DNA of 29,946 nt from JAVBPE01 sp031549865. GTDB taxonomy: Bacteria > Bacillota_I > Bacilli_A > Acholeplasmatales > Anaeroplasmataceae. The translations under genes were made by a program, and so were the position numbers. Under the pieces are notes generated by a model that made no database searches, was not told the origin of the DNA, and saw only the letters and a list, made by a program, of their open reading frames with translations. Every line of letters starts with the position of its first letter. Within the stretch, counting starts at the first letter, position 1. Positions 1 through 7,664 of the stretch are shown here, piece after piece. The DNA lies in the NCBI GenBank assembly GCA_031549865.1, contig JAVBPE010000031.1, positions 1 to 29,946 of the forward strand. Direction: 5' to 3'.

Positions 1-362
1 TTGGTATTCTTTCCTACTGTATCTACGTAGTACCCTCGACACCAGAATTCTCTATTCCGGTATTTGAATTTCATGTTTCCCCATTTTTGATATATCATTA
101 GACTACTCTTTCCTTTTAGGTATCCCATGAATCCTGATACACTTATCTTTGGCGGTATTTTCAAAAGCATGTGGATATGATCCACACATACTTCTGCTTC
201 CATTATTTCTACTCCCTTATACTCACATAGTTTTCTTAATATTTGGCCTATTTCTAATCTCTTGTCTTTATAGAATACTTTTCTTCTATATTTTGGGGCA
301 AACACTACATGGTACTTACAATTCCATTGAGTATGTGCTAAACTACTATTGTTATCAGTCAC
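1..362 (-). CDS. tnpA: IS200/IS605-family Y1 transposase TnpA, 3' end beyond the window
   Basis: Reading the reverse complement from a GTG at 362 gives 120 uninterrupted codons running off the left edge. The protein matches the IS200/IS605 TnpA pattern: an N-terminal block with HTQWNCKYHVVFAPKYRRK (residues 10-28), the HUH metal-binding motif VDHIHM (His62 and His64), then KGKSSLMIYQKWGN and FWCRGYYVDTVG near residue 117. TnpA is a single-strand DNA transposase that uses HUH plus a catalytic Tyr on a later helix. That Tyr is expected just past the window edge, so whether the gene is intact cannot be told. An AAGGAG lies 11 nt upstream of the GTG, and a stop codon further upstream in frame limits the start. 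It lies downstream of glgP on the same strand. It was not offered as a minus-strand ORF because it is cut and starts with GTG. Confidence 0.9.
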   Translation of the reverse strand, partial: MTDNNSSLAHTQWNCKYHVVFAPKYRRKVFYKDKRLEIGQILRKLCEYKGVEIMEAEVCVDHIHMLLKIPPKISVSGFMGYLKGKSSLMIYQKWGNMKFKYRNREFWCRGYYVDTVGKNT

Positions 363-495
363 TTGATAATATTCTCCTTTGTTATTTTATATTTGCAGTT
401 GGCAGACTACTTTTATATTTTAACAAAGGTTTTTTTCTTTGCATAGCTATAAGCTTTTTTGAACCCCCAGACTATCTGGGGTTTTTCTATAGAAA
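363..495 (-). mobile_element. tnpA-side end of the IS200/IS605-like element with subterminal hairpin
   Basis: Between the tnpA start and the glgP terminator lie about 130 bases of non-coding DNA that I take as the left end of the element. It contains a GC-rich hairpin (CCCCAG 465-470, loop ACTAT, CTGGGG 476-481) followed on the + strand by TTTTT. IS200/IS605 elements carry subterminal hairpins recognised by TnpA and no terminal inverted repeats. The hairpin is seen; the exact boundary near 490 is inferred and could be off by tens of bases. Confidence 0.55.
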
Positions 496-526
496 AAAAA
501 GATGAAATCTAAGTTTTCATCTTTTT
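496..526 (-). terminator. Rho-independent terminator downstream of glgP
   Basis: Perfect 12-bp stem (AAAAAGATGAAA at 496-507 with TTTCATCTTTTT at 515-526) and a 7-nt loop, starting 13 bases past the glgP stop codon. A and T runs flank it on both sides, so it could stop transcription from either direction. Confidence 0.8.
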
Positions 527-538
527 ATATAAAATTTA

Positions 539-2953
539 TTATTTAGTTAATGTTTTTAAATGCCAAATATCTTTATTATATTGCTTCATTGTTCTATCTG
601 TTGTAAAGAAACCTGATTTTGCAATATTAACAATTGACATTGATAACCATTTCTTTTGATCTTTATATAATTCATTAGCACGTTCTTGAGCTTTTACATA
701 AGAATCAAAATCTTTTAAAATGAAATATGAATCACGAGATAATAAATTGTCTCTTATGATTGAGAATTCTTCTTTTGATACTCTTTCGAAGAATCCGTTT
801 GTTAATTGATCTAATACTTCTCTAAGGCGCGCGTCTGATTCATAATAATATTTAGGATTATAATTATTATTTTTGTAAATTTCATTTACTTCATCACTTG
901 TCATACCAAAAATAATTGAATTATCATCTCCGACTAAGCGATTGATTTCTACGTTTGCGCCATCAAGTGTTCCAATTGTGATACCACCATTCATCATGAA
1001 TTTCATGTTTCCTGTTCCACTTGCTTCTTTTGAAGCAGTAGAAATTTGTTCACTTAAATTTGAAGCTGGCATAATTGTTTCAGCATATGTAACATTATAG
1101 TTAACTACAAACACAACTTTTAATAAATGATTTGTATCCTCGTCATCATTAACCTTATCTGCAATAGTATTAATTAATTTAATAACTTTCTTTGCAAAAT
1201 AATATCCTGGAGCTGATTTAGCACCAAAGATAAATGTATGTGGATGATAATTTGCTTTAAAAACTTCATCAGTTTTTAATTTATTATAAACATACATTAT
1301 ATGAAGAGCATTCATTAATTGACGCTTATATTCATGTAATCTTTTTACTTGAATATCAAAAATTGAATTAACATCTAACGATACACCTTGAGATTCAAAA
1401 ATCTTTTTAGCTAATGCTTCTTTACGAGTGATTTTCATTTTAGCAATTTCTGCTTGTAATTTAGGATCATCTTTAAACGCCATTAATTTTTCTAATAAAT
1501 CTGGGTTTTTAATCCACTCAGGTGTACAATATTTATTTATAATTTCTAATAATTCTGGATTTGAATGAACTAACCATCTTCTATGTGTTATACCATTTGT
1601 TTTATTATTAAATTTACCTTCATAATAATCATTGAATGTTTTCATTTCAATGTTCTTTAAAATTTCAGTATGTAACTCAGCAACACCATTAACACTAAAT
1701 GAACCAGCAATTGCAATATTAGCCATATGTACTAAATTATCTTTTATAATAGCCATTTCATATGATTCTTTACTATTTTGACCATATTTAGCTTGGAATT
1801 CAATTAATAATCTTCTATTTATTTCTTCTGTTATTGTATAAATTCTTGGTAATAATCTTTTAAATAAAGATACAGGCCATTTTTCTAAAGCTTCTGATAA
1901 AATAGTGTGATTTGTATAGGCACATGATTGCTTAACAATTTTCCAAGCATCATCCCATTCAAAGCCTTCCTCATCAACTAAAATACGCATTAATTCTGGA
2001 ATAATTAATACTGGATGAGTATCATTTATATGGAAACAAATATTTTTTTCTAAATTCTTTAAACTTCCAAATGTACTTCTATGTTGTTTAAGTGCACTAT
2101 TAACACCTGCAGAAACGAAGAAATATTGTTGTTTTAAACGTAAGATTTTTCCTTCTTCAGTGTCATCATTAGGATATAACATTGAAGAGATTTCTCTTAA
2201 TGAACGATGATATCCAAACGCATCATCAGGATATACAGAAGCTGGTTCCGCACTCCATAAGCGTAATGTATTTACGATTTGATTATTATCTCCTATAATT
2301 GGTACATCATATGGGACAGCTTTTACATATTGAGCATTACAATGCTTAACATGTAATTTTGAATTTTCAGAATTCATTTCAATGTAGCCGTAGAATGGAA
2401 TTTCTACTGATTCTTCATCTTTTCTAATTTCCCATACGTTAACGTCTTTTAACCAACGATCGGGATGTTCAACTTGATATCCATTGCGAATTCCTTGTTC
2501 AAAGAAACCATAACGATATCTAATACAGTTACCATGAACAGGTAAACCAAGCGATGCAACTGAGTCCATAAAACAAGCAGCTAAGCGTCCTAACCCACCA
2601 TTACCTAGTCCTGCATCTGTTTCTTGATGCTCAACTTCATTAATATCAATATTTAATTCAGTAAATGCTTCTTTTACAATATTATAAACACCAGCATTCA
2701 TTAAATTATTAGTAATCATACGTCCCATTAAGAATTCCATTGAAAAATAGTATACTTGACGTAATTTTTGTTTTTGCGTTTGTTCAATTGTATTTTTCCA
2801 ATCGTTCGCAATATAATATCTAACCATCTCACCTAAAACAACATATTGTTGGTAAGAAGTTGAATCTTTAAAATCAACTGCATATTTTGCTTCTACATTA
2901 GAAACGAATGCTTCTTTGAATGTTTTTACATCTTTAAAATTGGGATATTTCAT
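539..2953 (-). CDS. glgP: Glycogen/maltodextrin phosphorylase
   Basis: 804-residue GT35 alpha-glucan phosphorylase, which releases glucose-1-phosphate from the non-reducing ends of glycogen or maltodextrin in the cytoplasm. Seen in the protein: the N-terminal LGNGGLGRLAACF block, the central NDTHP motif, the GITHRRW motif, the KRLHEYKRQLMN motif and the pyridoxal-phosphate motif EASGTGNMKF with the cofactor Lys at about residue 651. Length and motif order fit the full bacterial family (about 800 residues). The ATG at 2953 has AAGGAGG seven bases upstream. It follows glgB on the same strand after an 82-bp gap, so the two are probably co-transcribed from the promoter before glgB. No glgC, glgD or glgA is in the window, so the substrate could be stored glycogen or imported dextrin. 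Confidence 0.97.
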   Translation of the reverse strand: MKYPNFKDVKTFKEAFVSNVEAKYAVDFKDSTSYQQYVVLGEMVRYYIANDWKNTIEQTQKQKLRQVYYFSMEFLMGRMITNNLMNAGVYNIVKEAFTELNIDINEVEHQETDAGLGNGGLGRLAACFMDSVASLGLPVHGNCIRYRYGFFEQGIRNGYQVEHPDRWLKDVNVWEIRKDEESVEIPFYGYIEMNSENSKLHVKHCNAQYVKAVPYDVPIIGDNNQIVNTLRLWSAEPASVYPDDAFGYHRSLREISSMLYPNDDTEEGKILRLKQQYFFVSAGVNSALKQHRSTFGSLKNLEKNICFHINDTHPVLIIPELMRILVDEEGFEWDDAWKIVKQSCAYTNHTILSEALEKWPVSLFKRLLPRIYTITEEINRRLLIEFQAKYGQNSKESYEMAIIKDNLVHMANIAIAGSFSVNGVAELHTEILKNIEMKTFNDYYEGKFNNKTNGITHRRWLVHSNPELLEIINKYCTPEWIKNPDLLEKLMAFKDDPKLQAEIAKMKITRKEALAKKIFESQGVSLDVNSIFDIQVKRLHEYKRQLMNALHIMYVYNKLKTDEVFKANYHPHTFIFGAKSAPGYYFAKKVIKLINTIADKVNDDEDTNHLLKVVFVVNYNVTYAETIMPASNLSEQISTASKEASGTGNMKFMMNGGITIGTLDGANVEINRLVGDDNSIIFGMTSDEVNEIYKNNNYNPKYYYESDARLREVLDQLTNGFFERVSKEEFSIIRDNLLSRDSYFILKDFDSYVKAQERANELYKDQKKWLSMSIVNIAKSGFFTTDRTMKQYNKDIWHLKTLTK

Positions 2954-3035
2954 TATATTCCTCCTTAAGTTACTTCCAAATTATACCATATATCGACTAC
3001 ATAAACAATTTCTTATATGGTGTAAAGCGTTTTAG

Positions 3036-4937
3036 CTAAACCTTGTTTTTCTTTTTAATTGGTTTTTCTTTAACCATTTTGAATAATACGATTCCAAGTG
3101 GCGGTATAGTAGCTAGTATTGACTGTTTTTGATTATTAAATGCATAATTCTCTATTTTTAATTCACTATTATTTATTTTCCCACTTCCACCATATTTAAC
3201 ATCGTCACTATTTATAAGTTCATAGTAATTTCTATCACCCATAACTCCGATACGATAATTAAAATATGTGTTAGGCGTATTGTTCATCACAACAATTATA
3301 TGTTCATTAAAATCTTTTGCAAAGCGCGCATAAAAATATAAACTTTGATTAACATTATCAGCATCAATATATGTAAATCCTTTAGGCTCTAATTCAAGTT
3401 CATATAATGCTTTTTCATTTTTATAAATATTAGTTATATCTTTAACAAATTGATTTGCTGTTTTATGTGATTCATATTCCATTAGATTCCAGTCTAATTC
3501 ACGGGCAAATCCCCATTCACTAAATGGCGCAAGTTCACTACCCATAAATAATAATTTCTTACCTGGGTGGGTCATTTGATAACCAATTAATATTTTGAAA
3601 TTCGCAAACATTTGCCAGTAATCACCAGGCATTTTATTTAGTAATGATCCTTTCATATGAACAACTTCATCATGTGATAAAGGTAGTATAAATTGTTCAT
3701 TGTAGTTATAAACCATACTAAATGTTAGTTTATGATGATCGTATCTACGATAAATTGGATCAAGCTTAAAATATTTTAATGTATCATTCATCCAGCCCAT
3801 ATCCCATTTATAGTTAAATCCAAGTCCTCCAATTGAAGCTGGCTTTGTAACACCCCAGTAATCACTTGAATCTTCTGCACTCAAAATTAAACGGTCATCA
3901 TATTTAAATAAATGCGCACTTAATTCTCTTAAGAATTCACATGCTCCTATGTTTACTCCGTTTTCTTTGTTTCCTAAATGATATATTAAATTACTCACTG
4001 CATCTACTCTAAATCCATCTACATGAAAATATTTTAAATAAAACATCGCATTTGAATATAAGAAGCTTCTTGTTGTACCTTTTCCTAAATCTAGGTTTGC
4101 GGTACCCCAGCTTTTATTTTCTCTAATATTTTCATCACTATAATCGTATAAAGCTGTACCATCAAACATGTATAATCCATGTGAATCCTTACATATATGA
4201 CCAGGAACCCAATCTAGGATAACCCCGACTCCTATTTGATGTAATTGATCGATTAAATACATTAAGCCTTTTGGATCTCCGTACCTTGCAGATACAGAAT
4301 AATATGATACCCCTTGATATCCCCAAGATGCATCAAGTGGATGCTCATATACTGGTAAAAATTCAACATGTGTAAATCCATATTCTTTTAAATAGGGAAT
4401 TAATCTTTCTGCTATTTCAGTGTAACAATAAAAATCATTTTCACCTTCACCCTTACGCATCCAAGAACCTAGATGCATTTCATAAATACATACTGGTTTA
4501 TCATATGTCTTTGGGTGGGTATACATCCACATATCATCATTCCATTTATAATCATTAATATTATAAACTTTTGAATCTTGAAGTGGACGAAGTGCTGAAT
4601 AAAATGCAAATGGATCTGATTTATAATTTACATTATTTTGTTTTGTTATTATTTGATACTTATATCTTGACCATTCATAATTGCCTTCTAGTTTTGCATA
4701 CCAAATTCCCTTACTATCAATGCAAAACATTTTTGTTTTTTTAGGATCAAAATCATTCCACTCTCCTATAATATTAACTTCTTTTGCATTAGGTGCATAC
4801 AAAGTGAATTCACAGGCAATATTATTTCCTTCTTCATCTTTTACTAAATGAGCTCCAAATACTTCATAAGCATTAGTAACCTTACCTTGATCAAAAAAAT
4901 ATAAAAAGTTTGAATCAATTTTGTCTCTTACTGACAT
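3036..4937 (-). CDS. glgB: 1,4-alpha-glucan branching enzyme
   Basis: 633-residue GH13 branching enzyme that makes alpha-1,6 branches in glycogen by cutting and re-joining alpha-1,4 chains. An N-terminal CBM48-like beta domain (about residues 20-110, with FTLYAPNAKEVNIIGEWNDFD) precedes the barrel. Catalytic residues are visible: nucleophile Asp312 in GFRVDAVSN, acid/base Glu355 in ILSAEDSS, and Asp423 in LSHDEVVH; the DWVPGH region I is also present. The usual AEES after the acid/base is AEDS here, which keeps the catalytic Glu. The C-terminal beta domain ends in a lysine-rich tail. The ATG at 4937 has AGGTG seven bases upstream. It is the first gene of a glgB-glgP pair and ends in TAG. Confidence 0.97.
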   Translation of the reverse strand: MSVRDKIDSNFLYFFDQGKVTNAYEVFGAHLVKDEEGNNIACEFTLYAPNAKEVNIIGEWNDFDPKKTKMFCIDSKGIWYAKLEGNYEWSRYKYQIITKQNNVNYKSDPFAFYSALRPLQDSKVYNINDYKWNDDMWMYTHPKTYDKPVCIYEMHLGSWMRKGEGENDFYCYTEIAERLIPYLKEYGFTHVEFLPVYEHPLDASWGYQGVSYYSVSARYGDPKGLMYLIDQLHQIGVGVILDWVPGHICKDSHGLYMFDGTALYDYSDENIRENKSWGTANLDLGKGTTRSFLYSNAMFYLKYFHVDGFRVDAVSNLIYHLGNKENGVNIGACEFLRELSAHLFKYDDRLILSAEDSSDYWGVTKPASIGGLGFNYKWDMGWMNDTLKYFKLDPIYRRYDHHKLTFSMVYNYNEQFILPLSHDEVVHMKGSLLNKMPGDYWQMFANFKILIGYQMTHPGKKLLFMGSELAPFSEWGFARELDWNLMEYESHKTANQFVKDITNIYKNEKALYELELEPKGFTYIDADNVNQSLYFYARFAKDFNEHIIVVMNNTPNTYFNYRIGVMGDRNYYELINSDDVKYGGSGKINNSELKIENYAFNNQKQSILATIPPLGIVLFKMVKEKPIKKKNKV

Positions 4938-4968
4938 ACTATCACCTGACCTTTATTAATATAACTCT

Positions 4969-4998
4969 ATTATATAACAAAAAAGAGCTTTTTTCCAA
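4969..4998 (-). promoter_or_regulatory. Probable sigma-A promoter of glgB-glgP
   Basis: On the minus strand, TTGGAA lies 18 bases before TATAAT (ATTATA at 4969-4974 on the + strand), 32 bases ahead of the glgB start. The -35 and spacer lie inside the recX terminator hairpin, so the two signals overlap. Confidence 0.5.
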
Positions 4999-5006
4999 AC
5001 TCTTTT
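4980..5006 (-). terminator. Terminator downstream of recX
   Basis: Inverted repeat of AAAAAGAG with CTCTTTTT, reaching the recX stop codon at 5006 and followed in the minus direction by a T run (the A run at 4979-4984). It separates the secA-prfB-yitT-recX unit from glgB-glgP. Confidence 0.6.
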
Positions 5007-5605
5007 TAGACTATTGCCTTAAATGCTATATCAGTTGAATATCCTCTTTGAATTAAATATTTAACAAGTTTATTATTTTGTTCCTTTAAATCATATTTTT
5101 TATAATTTTTTCTTTGTTTGACTACAATTATTTTCGCATAATCTAAGTACATTTCATTGTCAAAGCTGATCAATATTTCATTTATTATTTCGCTACTGAT
5201 TCCAATTTGACTAAGCTTAGCTTCAATCATTTTTTTTCCATATGATTTTTTTATTAATTGATTTGCATATGTATTAGCGTATTTTAAATCATTAATTAAT
5301 TTTAAATCATATAACTTATCAATAATTTGATCAATATATTCCTTAGGGCATTCTTTTGTAATTAAATAATGTTTTATTTGAAATTTTGATTTCATTCCTT
5401 TTAAAGAGTAACTTATAGCTTTATTATAAAAAGAAAAATAAAGTTGTTCTTGTATTAGTATATCAATTAAATCTAAATCAATTATTTTTCCTTTAGTTAA
5501 GCGATATTTAATAATTATATCTTCATGAAGCTTTAAGACTTCATTATTTGATAGCTCTAAATTATAGCAATCACTCTTAGTTTTAGAAAGCTTTAATATC
5601 TCCAT
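5006..5605 (-). CDS. recX: RecX-like regulator of RecA
   Basis: 199-residue, highly charged helical protein with the RecX repeat pattern. The clearest match is LINDLKYANTYANQLIKK followed by SYGKKMIEAKLSQIGIS (about residues 102-137), the family's 'D..fA..y...r...G...I...L...Gi' signature, and a third repeat at the C-terminus (NNKLVKYLIQRGYS). RecX binds RecA filaments and inhibits or modulates strand exchange. The ATG at 5605 shares its A with the stop of yitT (TAATG), which points to translational coupling. It is the last gene of the secA-prfB-yitT-recX run. Family assignment rests on the repeat pattern; overall sequence is diverged, as is usual in AT-rich lineages. Confidence 0.8.
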   Translation of the reverse strand: MEILKLSKTKSDCYNLELSNNEVLKLHEDIIIKYRLTKGKIIDLDLIDILIQEQLYFSFYNKAISYSLKGMKSKFQIKHYLITKECPKEYIDQIIDKLYDLKLINDLKYANTYANQLIKKSYGKKMIEAKLSQIGISSEIINEILISFDNEMYLDYAKIIVVKQRKNYKKYDLKEQNNKLVKYLIQRGYSTDIAFKAIV

Positions 5606-6513
5606 TAAAATAAGCCTCGACCTTTTTCATAGTTGCCTCTAACCTCTTTAGCAGATGTAAAGAAAGTAAACGCCTCATTATCGATACTATTGATAATATC
5701 AGAAAATCTATAAGCTTCATTTTTATTCATTGTACAAATAAGCATTACTTTATCATCTTTAGTAAAACCGCCTCTAACATCACATTCAGTTACTCCACGA
5801 TCAATGCTTTCAAATATAGCCTTTTTTATTTCTTCTGGTTTCTTAGTAATTATAAAAGCTGTTCTTCTGCTTCTACCATGTAAAGCAACATAATCAACAA
5901 TAATACCAACAAATAAAACGCAGATAATTCCATAAACTACTGGTTCCAAATTATAAATTATTTTACCACCTTCAAACCATAAGCCATTAATTGATAAGAA
6001 TCCACCTAAAAATACAACTACCCAATCCGTTAAATACATTGTTAATGAATACGGTACCCTTAAGTACTTAACCATCATTTTTTGAATGACATCCATACCA
6101 CCTGTACAACCATTATTTCTAAAGCATAAACCTAATCCTAATGCTGATAATAGTGTTCCACATATTGCAGCAATCAAGTATTTATTTTCATTTACATTTT
6201 GAATAAAATAATTAGTATCACAAGTTGATTCTAAAATTAATAAGATTAAAGGAGAAAGAACTGTTGCATAAATTGTTTTTAAAAAGAAATCTTTACCTAA
6301 TGTAAAAAAGCTAATAATTAAGATAATAACATTAACAATTAAAATGAACATTGAAGTTGGAATAGGTAAGTAGTTTTGTAATAATAAACCAATACCCATT
6401 ACCCCGCCAGTTACTAAATTAGTAGGCGTAAAGAAAAAATAGTATCCAATATCTAATAATAATATACCTAATGTAATTTCTAAATATTTCTTAATGTATT
6501 CTTTTATTTTCAT
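5605..6513 (-). CDS. YitT-family membrane protein (DUF161/DUF2179)
   Basis: 302-residue integral membrane protein. About five or six hydrophobic segments fill residues 10-205, with family blocks FFTPTNLVTGGVMGIGLL near the N-terminus, LGLCFRNNGCTGGMDVIQK in the middle and VDYVALHGRSRRTAFIIT where the membrane part ends. The C-terminal 80 residues form a soluble DUF2179-like domain (RGVTECDVRGGFTKDDKVML, EAFTFFTSAKEVRG). Function of the family is not established; a transport role is often proposed. The start codon overlaps the prfB stop and its stop overlaps the recX start (both TAATG), so it is embedded in a coupled operon. Confidence 0.88.
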   Translation of the reverse strand: MKIKEYIKKYLEITLGILLLDIGYYFFFTPTNLVTGGVMGIGLLLQNYLPIPTSMFILIVNVIILIISFFTLGKDFFLKTIYATVLSPLILLILESTCDTNYFIQNVNENKYLIAAICGTLLSALGLGLCFRNNGCTGGMDVIQKMMVKYLRVPYSLTMYLTDWVVVFLGGFLSINGLWFEGGKIIYNLEPVVYGIICVLFVGIIVDYVALHGRSRRTAFIITKKPEEIKKAIFESIDRGVTECDVRGGFTKDDKVMLICTMNKNEAYRFSDIINSIDNEAFTFFTSAKEVRGNYEKGRGLF

Positions 6514-7613
6514 TATTTATTACCTGCTTCTTGTCTTAAATAAGCATGAATGAAAGGTTCAATATCCCCATCCATTACGCCATTTATATTTCCTACTTCA
6601 CAGTTTGTACGATGATCTTTAACCAAAGTATAAGGACAAAAAACATAAGATCTGATTTGTGAACCAAAGTTAATTCCCATTTGTTCACCCTTTATATTAT
6701 TAAGCTCTTCTTCTTGTTTTTTTAGTTCTAATTCTAATAATTTTGATTTTAAAACTTTCATTGCAACTTCTCTATTTTTTATTTGGCTACGTTCATTTTG
6801 GCATGTTACTACAACACCAGTTGGCTTATGCGTTATTCTAACTGCAGAATCTGTTGTATTAACAGATTGACCACCAGCACCGCTTGAACGATAAACATCA
6901 ATTTTAATATCTTCATCATTTATTACAACATCATCAGCTTCTTCAATTTGAGGCGCAACATCACATGAAACAAATGATGTATGTCTTCTAGCATTTGAGT
7001 CAAATGGCGATATACGAACTAAGCGATGAACTCCTCTTTCACTTCGTAGCAAGCCATATGCAAAACGCCCTTTTACTAAAAAAGTTACACTTTTAATCCC
7101 AGCTTCATCCCCTGGTTGATAATCAAGTACTGTCACTTTAAAATTTTTCATTTGGCAATATCTAATATACATTCTATAAAGCATATCACACCAATCCATC
7201 GACTCAGTTCCACCAGCACCAGGATGCAGTTCTACTATTGCCTCACACATATCATGTTTGCCACTTAATAAAGATTCTTCTTCTAATAAAGTAATTTTCT
7301 TATCAAAATTTAAGATTTCTTCTTCTAACATAATACTAGCATCATCATCAATATCTGCTAGATCTAATAATTCTTCTAAATCATTAAAGCCTTTTTTAAT
7401 ATCATTGAAATTTTCAATTTTTTCTCTTAAAATATTTGCTTGACTAATTATTTTTTGAGCTCTTTTTTGATCATTCCAAAAATCAATTTTTTCAATTTCT
7501 TGTTCTAAATTTAAAAGTATTGGAGTATTTTTTTCAATAGATAAAGCAATATATAAATCATTAATTTTTGTTTCAAAAGAATCAAAATATTTTTTTATTT
7601 CATACTTTTCCAT
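6513..7613 (-). CDS. prfB: Peptide chain release factor 2, without the programmed frameshift
   Basis: 366-residue class I release factor recognising UAA and UGA. The RF2 tripeptide SPF is at residues 202-204 (RISPFDSNARRHTS) and the catalytic GGQ at 247-249 (RSSGAGGQSVNTTDSAVRITH). In most bacteria prfB carries an in-frame UGA near codon 25 that needs a +1 shift. Here the region reads straight through (ALSIEKNTPILLNLE) with no UGA, so the autoregulatory shift is lost. RF2 shows that the cell does not use the UGA=Trp code of Mycoplasma, whose members have lost this gene. It follows secA by 49 bases, the conserved secA-prfB pairing, and overlaps yitT. Confidence 0.97.
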   Translation of the reverse strand: MEKYEIKKYFDSFETKINDLYIALSIEKNTPILLNLEQEIEKIDFWNDQKRAQKIISQANILREKIENFNDIKKGFNDLEELLDLADIDDDASIMLEEEILNFDKKITLLEEESLLSGKHDMCEAIVELHPGAGGTESMDWCDMLYRMYIRYCQMKNFKVTVLDYQPGDEAGIKSVTFLVKGRFAYGLLRSERGVHRLVRISPFDSNARRHTSFVSCDVAPQIEEADDVVINDEDIKIDVYRSSGAGGQSVNTTDSAVRITHKPTGVVVTCQNERSQIKNREVAMKVLKSKLLELELKKQEEELNNIKGEQMGINFGSQIRSYVFCPYTLVKDHRTNCEVGNINGVMDGDIEPFIHAYLRQEAGNK

Positions 7614-7642
7614 ATTTACCTCTCATTCATTTATAAGGCACT

Positions 7643-7664
7643 AAAAGACTCCTAAGAGTCTTTT
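7643..7664 (-). terminator. Hairpin between secA and prfB (weak terminator or attenuator)
   Basis: Perfect 9-bp stem AAAAGACTC / GAGTCTTTT with loop CTAA (+ strand), overlapping the secA stop codon. In the minus direction the stem ends in only four T's before AGTGCC, so partial read-through into prfB is likely. Confidence 0.5.

Noticed and set aside
149..505. 118-residue + strand ORF at the left edge
   Set aside because: It lies antisense to tnpA, whose codons and motifs are clear; the + strand product is a low-complexity hydrophobic shadow.
1349..1361. TTGAATATCAAAA, close to the FabT-like site
   Set aside because: It falls inside glgP codons for the conserved FDIQVKRL stretch and lacks the first T; chance coding match.
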